A stretch of DNA of 5,990 bases from Clostridiales bacterium UBA735 (GTDB lineage: Bacteria; Bacillota; Clostridia; Oscillospirales; Oscillospiraceae), in NCBI GenBank assembly GCA_002298695.1, contig DBLB01000084.1, forward strand, positions 1-5,990, read 5' to 3'. Below are positions 1 through 4,809 of the stretch, in pieces. The position numbers were made by a program, and so were the translations under genes. Positions within the stretch are counted from its first letter, which is position 1. Each line of letters begins with the position of its first letter. The notes beneath the pieces are model-generated. The model had not been told where the DNA came from, searched no databases, and saw only the letters and a program-made list of their open reading frames with translations.

Positions 1-142
1 CATTACAAATCAATGCCACCGGTTCCTCGTAGGGATACACGGCTTGGATATATCCGCCGACCGCCGCCTGCATACTTCGCAGATCATCACCGATCTGCGT
101 TTCATACGGAGCCTTTCCCGGCTTCACCATCAAGACGTTCAT
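1..142 (-). CDS. DUF3846 domain protein, N-terminal part (gene runs off the left edge)
   Basis: The first 47 residues are visible, beginning MNVLMVKPGKAPYE. The segment with DDLRSMQAAVGGYIQAVYP, followed by a hydrophobic VALICN stretch, is the hallmark of DUF3846 (a leucine-rich helix, then VGGYI, then a strand leading to an N-D/E motif). DUF3846 proteins are small, of unknown biochemical role, and are found mostly on conjugative elements and phages of Firmicutes. The start is supported by a GAGGAAAGGA ribosome site 4 to 5 bases upstream, which overlaps the stop of the NlpC/P60 gene, so the two are co-transcribed. The 3' end lies outside the window. The family call is from memory of the motif; the function is unknown. 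Confidence 0.75.
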   Translation of the reverse strand, partial: MNVLMVKPGKAPYETQIGDDLRSMQAAVGGYIQAVYPYEEPVALICN

Positions 143-155
143 GTTTGTCCTTTCC

Positions 156-1370
156 TCAGTCGTAGCTGATGTACGGAATCTTCAACCAGTGCGTCCAACG
201 TGCGCCTTCCAGCTTTGTTTTCACGACGCCGTAGCGCGTGCCCATCGCTTCGACCACTTCGCCGTTTCCGACATACACACCTATATGCCCGTCGTGCCAG
301 ACGGCGAGGCCGGGCGTTTCCGGAATCGTGTCAATCGTGCCGGAGACGGTCGCGGCGTGGTACATTTCGTTTGCCGTGATATCCGGCATGCCATTCGTGT
401 TGTAGACAATTTCTTCCGTCTCTGCATTTAGCCAGCCGTAGCCTTTGATCAGACCGACGCAGTCCGTCGTTCTGCCTCCGACCCACGTCTGACGGATAAA
501 ATCCGCGTTGCCGGCAAGAGCGTCGGGATACTGCGCCAGCTTCGCTTCGAACAGGCTTTCTGTCAATATATCTCCGAACGTTCCCCAGACGTAGCCCCAA
601 TGCTCCTGATAGGCGTGGATGGCGTACTGCACCAGATCGTCGGCGTTCTTGGTGGCTGGGTTCGTGAAGCCGGACGTGTCCAGTTCTGTGCTGCCGGTTC
701 CCGCGCCGTAGTCGATCTGGATCGTGCCGCCCGACGCGCCGGTCCCGTCGCTGCCATTGGCGTTGCCCGCGATCATCGTGTAGATGTGCGCGGCATTCTC
801 CTTGTCCTCGTCGGTGATGGTTCTGCCAAGCTTGGCCGCAAGATTTTCATACGCCGCCGCCAGTGAGAGCGGCACGGTGGCGGTATAGAGTTCCTCCTGT
901 TCTATGATGCTGCCATCTTCCAGCTCAACGGTTACGGTCCGCGTTCGCTGTTCCGTGATAAAAAAGCAGTCCACAAAGCGGTCTGCCGCGCGTTGGCTCG
1001 GCGCGGCCTCGCCAAAGCAGAGGGCATAAAAAATCGCCTTGACCTGTATCGGGTCAAGGCGATTGCCGTCGGTCATAGTCCCATTGGCTTCCGCCACCGC
1101 CGAATCCAGAAGGGAAAAGGCAGTCTGCATATCCGCAATGTGCGTCCTAAATTCGTCCGGCACGTCTTCGCTATATGTCACCCCATAAAAAGAGGCTTCC
1201 ACAGCGGAATTGTTGTGGTCGGCCCCGCCTGCCGTATTTGAGCAGAGAATGGCGGCAATCAGAATGATCGGTGCAAAAATAGCGACCAGCAGAAAGCCGA
1301 CGCCCTTGCGCCCCTTTTCGCTGGTCAGCAGCAGCGCCGCCGCGCGTGCGGCTATTGCGCTCATGCTCAT
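156..1370 (-). CDS. Membrane-anchored NlpC/P60 cell-wall hydrolase of a conjugative element
   Basis: This 404-residue protein is probably a peptidoglycan endopeptidase that opens the wall locally for the conjugation machine. Residues 1-23 are short and basic, and residues 24-43 form one transmembrane segment (GFLLVAIFAPIILIAAIL), which would put the rest outside the membrane. Residues about 55-205 are a helical region without a recognised domain, followed by a Gly/Ser/Thr-rich linker (about 203-235). The C-terminal NlpC/P60 domain runs from about 243 to 400: YVWGTFG at 260-266, the nucleophile in DCVGLIKGYGW (Cys304), and the histidine in HDGHIGVYVGNG (His362). The third catalytic residue is not clear. 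The segment between YVWG and DCVG is longer than in ordinary NlpC proteins, as in hydrolases I associate with Clostridia conjugative transposons (CD1108-like in C. difficile, from memory). The start is chosen because ATGA overlaps the stop of the upstream reading frame, indicating translational coupling; no strong ribosome site is visible. Confidence 0.85.
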   Translation of the reverse strand: MSMSAIAARAAALLLTSEKGRKGVGFLLVAIFAPIILIAAILCSNTAGGADHNNSAVEASFYGVTYSEDVPDEFRTHIADMQTAFSLLDSAVAEANGTMTDGNRLDPIQVKAIFYALCFGEAAPSQRAADRFVDCFFITEQRTRTVTVELEDGSIIEQEELYTATVPLSLAAAYENLAAKLGRTITDEDKENAAHIYTMIAGNANGSDGTGASGGTIQIDYGAGTGSTELDTSGFTNPATKNADDLVQYAIHAYQEHWGYVWGTFGDILTESLFEAKLAQYPDALAGNADFIRQTWVGGRTTDCVGLIKGYGWLNAETEEIVYNTNGMPDITANEMYHAATVSGTIDTIPETPGLAVWHDGHIGVYVGNGEVVEAMGTRYGVVKTKLEGARWTHWLKIPYISYD

Positions 1371-1501
1371 AGCTGCATCCCGCCCATGACCGGCGCGGTT
1401 TCCTGCACTCCGTCATGCTGGGACAGCAGCGCACGGTCATTTTCGTCCAGACGGTCTGATAGTCCAGCCGCGTCCATGTACTCGGTCACGCTTCCAACCA
1501 T
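1367..1501 (-). pseudogene. C-terminal tail of an unrecognised backbone protein (44 codons, likely 5'-truncated)
   Basis: This frame reads GSVTEYMDAAGLSDRLDEN, then a further polar stretch, ending VMGGMQL. The composition looks like genuine protein and its stop overlaps the NlpC/P60 start as ATGA, the coupling expected between neighbouring operon genes. ATG at 1501 has only a weak upstream AAGG and no convincing ribosome site. The same frame stays open rightwards to a TGA at 1616-1618, but there it lies antiphase within the leucine-rich-repeat gene and reads as low-quality, Pro/Ser/Ala-rich sequence. I infer that this is the remaining end of a longer conjugation gene whose 5' part was replaced by the surface-protein block at about 1490-1505. 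Alternatively it is a real small gene starting at 1501 or at the internal ATG at 1477. I do not recognise the family. Confidence 0.5.
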
Positions 1502-2270
1502 GGCCTTGCGAGGAATGGGCGATTTCAACGTAAGTACCTTGGAATGAATATTTTCCGCAGCTTGGGCAGTTGCCGATGATCGTGCCGGTGGACTGGACAG
1601 TGGCCCCTGAAGCGCTCATGGTGCCACTGGAATTGGAACCATAGAGGTCATAAAAGTAACGCTCATTTCGGTTAGAACTGCTCCAATCGTAATCATGGAA
1701 CGGCACCGACGATTTGGGATAGCCGATCAGGTAGCCGATATAGAGCGTATCGCCACTGTCGGTTTCCCGCCAGAAGGCGTCCTCGCCAATGCTCTCCAAG
1801 ATGTCCTCACCGTAATAGATCGTGAGCGTGGACAGCTTTGGGCAGTTGTAGAACGCATGGCGGCCGATGACCGGCGTGGTGCCGGGGATCTCGGCTGTGG
1901 TCAGGCTGATGCAGTCCTCAAACCAGTATGCGAGGTCAGTGATATGTAGTGCGTCCATATCATCAAACCAGACCTGCGTGATTTGATCCCGGACAGCCGC
2001 CCACGGCTGGTCATCCTTGCTGGTGAACGGCGCACAGTCGCCGGAGCCGGAGATCATCAGCCAGTTGTGCTCGTTCAATTCCCACTTGATCTTACTGCCG
2101 GGAATCGTACCGGAGGTGACCATTTCGGAAGAAGCAGCCGTTTCTTCGTCGGGAGCGCTGTCATAGATCGTATGCACGTCCGTTTCTGCTGCAAATGCGG
2201 CCACGGACAGGGAAAACAGCATACACAGAGCCAGCACAAATGCAGTAAATTTCTTGAAATTTTTCATCAT
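1437..2270 (-). CDS. Secreted BspA-type leucine-rich-repeat protein with an aberrant C-terminus
   Basis: The 277-residue product has a signal peptide: basic KNFKK, hydrophobic core about 9-25, cleavage likely after AFA-A near 27-28. From about residue 52 it matches the BspA/LRR_5 surface family: SGTIPG, then IKWELNEHNWLMISGSGDCA with its typical LTISGSG-like motif, PWAAVRDQITQVWF, then two leucine-rich repeats around 118-168 containing VIGRHAFYNCPKLSTLTI and SIGEDAFW. Residues 212-234 are a Ser/Gly/Thr linker leading to CPSCGKYSFQGTYVEIAHSS (Cys235, Cys238), half of a zinc-ribbon-like module with no second CxxC. The last 17 to 20 residues (after GHGW) are Arg/Gly-rich and overlap another good reading frame, so the true 3' end seems lost. 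ATG at 2270 overlaps the stop of the preceding gene (ATGA), with AAGGAGG 4 bases upstream; the second ATG has better spacing. The role is presumably adhesion or surface display. Confidence 0.75.
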   Translation of the reverse strand: MMKNFKKFTAFVLALCMLFSLSVAAFAAETDVHTIYDSAPDEETAASSEMVTSGTIPGSKIKWELNEHNWLMISGSGDCAPFTSKDDQPWAAVRDQITQVWFDDMDALHITDLAYWFEDCISLTTAEIPGTTPVIGRHAFYNCPKLSTLTIYYGEDILESIGEDAFWRETDSGDTLYIGYLIGYPKSSVPFHDYDWSSSNRNERYFYDLYGSNSSGTMSASGATVQSTGTIIGNCPSCGKYSFQGTYVEIAHSSQGHGWKRDRVHGRGWTIRPSGRK

Positions 2271-2794
2271 GCAGCCTCCTTTTCATTCACGGCGGCGATG
2301 GTGAATACAATCGTTGCGGCATTGACATTGGTGACGGCTTCATTGGCAGATACTTTTGCCTTGTAACGGATTGCAAGTGACTTTTCAGCACCAATCGCCG
2401 GAAACGCACCATCCGCGAGCGTCAGCCTGCCTGCACCTTTTGTGCTGCAACCGTTGATGTTCAAAGCAATGCTGTTTTTGTTGGCACTGAAATCGTCGTA
2501 ATTTCCGATTTCAAAGCTGCCCGGCTGCACATCGACTTTTGTGACGCGAATTGCGCCGGTTTTGCCGGTGTTGGTGATCATGGCATTATTGGCTGTTACA
2601 ACGTAGCCATCTACCAGCGACACAGGCAGGCAAGCCGGAACTGTACACGAAATCGGCGCGACGGTGTTCACAACAGTCAAAGTGACGGGCACCTTTGCTT
2701 CGGTCGTTTCTGCGGCGGATGCAGGCACAGGTAACGCAAAAATGAGCGCCAGCGCCAGAAGCAGCGCCGCAACTTTCTGATAGGTTTTCACCAT
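2267..2794 (-). CDS. Small secreted beta-rich surface protein, intact paralogue of the 4229-4612 gene
   Basis: The 175-residue protein has a clear signal peptide (KTYQK, hydrophobic 8-22, cleavage likely after ASA at 27). The mature part alternates short hydrophobic strands with polar turns: VPVTLTVVNTVAPISCTVPA, NNAMITNTGKTGAIRVTKVDV, SLAIRYKAKV and a C-terminal strand TIVFTIAAV. This looks like a beta-sandwich of the kind found in small Firmicutes surface proteins (camelysin/TasA-like or WxL-like), though no WxL motif or sortase signal is visible and I cannot name the family. It aligns by eye with the truncated gene at 4229-4612: both have I-[VT]-N near the start of the shared region, GA-[IV]-[RK]-V, and EAVTNV followed by a hydrophobic strand. 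Its ATG is one base after the stop of the SLH gene and its stop overlaps the start of the leucine-rich-repeat gene, so the three are one operon. Confidence 0.75.
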   Translation of the reverse strand: MVKTYQKVAALLLALALIFALPVPASAAETTEAKVPVTLTVVNTVAPISCTVPACLPVSLVDGYVVTANNAMITNTGKTGAIRVTKVDVQPGSFEIGNYDDFSANKNSIALNINGCSTKGAGRLTLADGAFPAIGAEKSLAIRYKAKVSANEAVTNVNAATIVFTIAAVNEKEAA

Positions 2795-2795
2795 A

Positions 2796-4169
2796 TCACT
2801 GCACCTCCTTCGGCCAGAGATACGCGGTGTGCAAGATGAGTTCCGTGTTCAGTGTGCCGATCTGCTTGCCGTCGCGGAACGCCGTGACTGTTGCGGTACA
2901 ATCTACATTGCCGAACTCCGGTGCTTCCAGAAGCATCAATGTCGAGATGGATTTTCCCGCGGCAAGCTCAAAAGCATCTGCAATTAAAGAATCATCTTTG
3001 TTGCGGCGAATCTCGATTTTGTAGGTATCGTTCTTGCTATTGTTCGTGAACTCAGCCTTCACGTCGGTTTCCCCGACAAGCGCGTAAAGATGAGCAGGAG
3101 CAGTAATATCAATCTGATTGTCCGCGACGATGGCATTGAGCTGCTTTTGGGCTTCGCGCAGTCCTGAAACGTCGTAAAAGATGATCTCAGTTTCTTTGTT
3201 CTGCTTTGCACGTTCGGTGATTCTGGCCTTGATCGTATCAATGACCGCAAGGGTGGAATCTCTGTCATAGATGACTTTGACTGCATTATCCACACGCGCG
3301 ACCACAACGGCGGGCATATTCGTGCCATTGTTGCAGTACACGGCTTTCGTACCGCCGCCCCATACGAGCAGGCGACCTTTGACAGTTACATTGTCGAGCG
3401 TGATTTTACCATCCGCTGCACCGCAACCGATGATGAGATCGCCGTCCACGGTCAGGTCTTTCAGTTCCACATCGTCAGTACGAACGAGGACACTGCCCTT
3501 GATATCCTTGTCGTAGGTTTCTTTGGACACAATGTAAGTGCCAATGATGTTGTAGAAAATCTGCGCAAATTCCGCACGCGTGATATTATCCAACGGAGCG
3601 AGGACTTTTCCTCTGCCGTGGATATAATCAGCGCCGACCATCGCGCGCACATAGGGCAGCGCCCAGTTGGAAATTTCGCTTCGGTCGGAAAACGCGGACA
3701 GATCTGTTTTGGAATACGAATCGTAGTCCAGCTCCAGCGCTCTCGCCACAACGGTCATGGCTTCCTGCCGCGAGATTGGCGCATCCGGAGCCATGGACGA
3801 AGCAGACCGACCGTTGTAAGTACCCATCTGCACGGCCATTGCAACGTCCTTGTAATACCACTTGTCCTTGGAAACGTCCTTGTACTGCGAAATGTCTGCC
3901 GTTTTGTAGCAGCCAAATGAACGGTTGATGATTGCCGCCATTTCCGCGCGGGTCATATCTCCATTGGGGTCAATGATCGTGCTGGATTTGCCGTACAACA
4001 GTCCGTTGTCCACGGCAGTGCTGACCGCTTCGGCATACCACGATTTTGCATCGTAGTCCTTAAAATCCGTAGCCTTGCGATTGACCATGCCTGCGGCCGA
4101 CACGCTGACTGCCAACGACAGGCACGATGCGACGGCGAGGATCATTGCGAGGATTCGTTTTTTCTTCAC
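2796..4169 (-). CDS. S-layer homology (SLH) domain surface protein
   Basis: This 457-residue exported protein probably attaches to secondary cell-wall polymer. GTG at 4169 is chosen: it has AAAGGAGG 7 bases upstream and starts a standard signal peptide (KKKRILAM, hydrophobic core to about 24, cleavage near SAA 26). An upstream ATG in frame at 4253 would add 28 non-signal residues and overlap the previous gene, so I reject it. Three SLH modules follow: about 36-86 (FKDYDAKSWYAEAV, MTRAEMAAII), 96-147 (YKDVSKDKWYYKDV, ISRQEAMTVV) and 160-212 (FSDRSEISNWALPYV, ITRAEFAQIF). Residues 228-300 form short beta-helix-like repeats (LKDLTVDGDLII, LDNVTVKGRLLVWGGG), common after SLH triplets. Residues 303-352 contain a helix, and about 355-457 look like an Ig-like beta-sandwich. 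The protein is complete. It lies between two paralogous small secreted proteins, suggesting it anchors or partners them; that role is inference. Confidence 0.9.
   Translation of the reverse strand: MKKKRILAMILAVASCLSLAVSVSAAGMVNRKATDFKDYDAKSWYAEAVSTAVDNGLLYGKSSTIIDPNGDMTRAEMAAIINRSFGCYKTADISQYKDVSKDKWYYKDVAMAVQMGTYNGRSASSMAPDAPISRQEAMTVVARALELDYDSYSKTDLSAFSDRSEISNWALPYVRAMVGADYIHGRGKVLAPLDNITRAEFAQIFYNIIGTYIVSKETYDKDIKGSVLVRTDDVELKDLTVDGDLIIGCGAADGKITLDNVTVKGRLLVWGGGTKAVYCNNGTNMPAVVVARVDNAVKVIYDRDSTLAVIDTIKARITERAKQNKETEIIFYDVSGLREAQKQLNAIVADNQIDITAPAHLYALVGETDVKAEFTNNSKNDTYKIEIRRNKDDSLIADAFELAAGKSISTLMLLEAPEFGNVDCTATVTAFRDGKQIGTLNTELILHTAYLWPKEVQ
2804..2810 (-). promoter_or_regulatory. Ribosome binding site inside the SLH gene
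   Basis: On the minus strand the sequence AAGGAGG lies 9 bases before the ATG at 2794 and within the last codons (PKEV) of the SLH gene. It fixes the start of the small secreted protein and shows that its translation is arranged within a polycistronic message. Confidence 0.8.
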
Positions 4170-4176
4170 TTGAATA

Positions 4177-4184
4177 CCTCCTTT
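4177..4184 (-). promoter_or_regulatory. Strong ribosome binding site that decides the SLH protein start
   Basis: AAAGGAGG on the minus strand lies 7 bases before GTG at 4169. Together with the signal peptide that begins at this GTG, it rules out the longer in-frame start at 4253. Confidence 0.88.
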
Positions 4185-4189
4185 AACGC

Positions 4190-4214
4190 AAGGGGAAGGC
4201 TGTGCCTTCCCCTT
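4190..4214 (-). other. Perfect 11-bp intergenic hairpin
   Basis: AAGGGGAAGGC and its exact reverse complement are separated by a 3-base loop (TGT on the plus strand, ACA on the minus). It lies between the stop of the truncated beta-protein gene (4229) and the ribosome site of the SLH gene. On the minus strand the stem is followed by GCGTTAAAGG, not a U-run, so it is a poor intrinsic terminator. A processing or mRNA-stabilising hairpin, or a partial attenuator that sets the ratio of the two proteins, is more likely. On the plus strand only three T follow, and no plus-strand gene ends here. Confidence 0.7.
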
Positions 4215-4228
4215 TGAATGAATTGTGC

Positions 4229-4612
4229 TTATCGATACTCGACGGTATCCCATGCGATAATGAACAAAACGCTGGCGATAGAAACGTTGGTAACAGCCTC
4301 AGAAACCGGAGTTACGATGGCATCATAGGAAATGCCGATGCTGTTTGCAGAGGTGTCGCCCACACCGCTCATGTAGCAGCCTTCAACAGCAGTGTCCAGA
4401 AGCGTCTGCTTGGAAGCATTCTTGCCATCCGTCGCTGCTGCAGCACCGCCGCCGATGGCAAGCTGGAAACCGAACTTGTTGCTGTTGACCTTTTCGTGCG
4501 CCAGAGATGCCTTGTCACCGAATGCGGCCAGCGACCAGCCCTGCGCGGCTTCAATGGAAACGCTGTTGACCTTGACTGCGCCGAAAGAATTGTTGACGAT
4601 GCGGTACCGCAA
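4229..4612 (-). pseudogene. 5'-truncated small beta-rich surface protein (paralogue of 2267-2794)
   Basis: The open frame gives 127 residues from a TTG at 4612, but there is no ribosome site and no signal peptide; it opens directly into a core strand (RYRIVNNSFGAVKVNSVSIE). Aligned by eye with the intact 175-residue paralogue, it starts near that protein's residue 70, so about 70 residues including the signal peptide are missing. The rest is well preserved: NKFGFQLAIGG, SANSIGISYDAIV, EAVTNV and a terminal hydrophobic strand VLFIIAWD. The family usually has an exported mature domain of about 150 residues, so this copy is probably not exported and may not be translated. It lies first in the surface-protein block, ahead of the hairpin and the SLH gene. 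The break is at about 4600-4612, where the head-to-head XRE fragment begins. Confidence 0.65.
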
Positions 4613-4778
4613 AGAGCAGGGTTTAACGCAAGACCAGCTCTCAGAAATGGCGGGTTATTCGCGCAATCATTTGCAGCGCGTGGAGACTGCCGTCTGCAAA
4701 CCGACAGTCGGTCTGCTTCTGGATGTGTCGGAGGTTCTCGGCGTTCCGGTGGAACGGCTGATGGAAATACGGAAATGA
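4599..4778 (+). pseudogene. XRE-family helix-turn-helix regulator, probably N-terminally truncated
   Basis: The 59-residue product, MRYRKEQGLTQDQLSEMAGY and onward, is a Cro/C1-type DNA-binding domain: RKEQGLTQDQLSEMAG (helices 1-2), SRNHLQRVET (recognition helix, 21-30), KPTVGLLLDVSEVLGVPVERLM (helices 4-5). Compared with ordinary XRE domains it lacks about 5 to 10 residues at the front of helix 1, and there is no ribosome site before ATG 4599; the sequence immediately upstream is the antisense of the beta-protein gene. It ends with a proper stop and an intrinsic terminator, so it derives from a real plus-strand gene, probably a small regulator of the conjugative element. It could still be made as a short protein from ATG 4599, but the simplest reading is that its 5' end and promoter were lost at the joint. 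It is the only plus-strand gene here and is convergent with the ArdA-like gene. Confidence 0.65.
4601..4610. repeat. Perfect 10-bp palindrome GCGGTACCGC at the junction of two truncated genes
   Basis: The sequence is its own reverse complement. Because of this, both head-to-head genes read RYR at their first residues: ATG CGG TAC CGC on the plus strand (XRE fragment) and TTG CGG TAC CGC on the minus strand (beta-protein fragment). It marks the probable joint between backbone and surface-protein block. Confidence 0.8.
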
Positions 4779-4783
4779 GAAGG

Positions 4784-4809
4784 GCGTCTGCCAGCGGCAG
4801 GCGCTTTTT
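4784..4809 (+). terminator. Rho-independent terminator of the XRE gene
   Basis: A 9-bp stem, GCGTCTGCC with GGCAGGCGC (one T-G wobble), encloses the loop AGC and is followed directly by TTTTT at 4805-4809. It begins 5 bases after the XRE stop. The T-run overlaps the stop codon of the convergent ArdA-like gene. On the minus strand the stem is followed by CTTCT, so it works chiefly for the plus-strand gene. Confidence 0.85.

Larger units (their letters stand above)
1490..4612. other. Putative chimeric segment: surface-protein operon fragment within conjugative-element backbone
   Basis: All genes for exported surface proteins lie in this block, and only the genes at its two ends are damaged: the first lacks its 5' part and the last lacks its proper 3' end. 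The abutting backbone genes (XRE gene at 4599, tail gene at 1501) are also cut. I see no terminal inverted repeat, transposase or convincing target duplication, so a transposon is not supported. Illegitimate recombination or an assembly join are the main explanations. The left limit is approximate (1490-1505). Confidence 0.45.

Noticed and set aside
1437..1501. Programmed frameshift joining the LRR protein to the downstream 44-residue frame
   Set aside because: There is no slippery heptamer with a following structure in the overlap, and the tail frame appears unrelated to the LRR protein; a joint between two genes explains it better.
4170..4253. A longer SLH protein starting at ATG 4253
   Set aside because: It would overlap the end of the preceding gene, put 28 non-hydrophobic residues before the signal peptide, and ignore the AAAGGAGG site placed for GTG 4169.
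1498..4608. Restriction-type hexamers CCATGG (1498-1503) and GGTACC (4603-4608) at the two inferred joints, suggesting an engineered construct
   Set aside because: Six-base sites are common, no vector or synthetic sequence is visible and the flanks look like natural backbone. I treat it as coincidence, though it is easy to re-examine if the sample could contain cloned DNA.
4182..4632. An 11-base direct repeat, TTTAACGCAAG, at 4182-4192 and 4622-4632, flanking the truncated beta-protein gene
   Set aside because: A few 11-base repeats are expected by chance in 6 kb. The right copy is simply coding sequence for LTQ in the XRE domain and the left copy lies beside a ribosome site. There is no other sign of a duplication.
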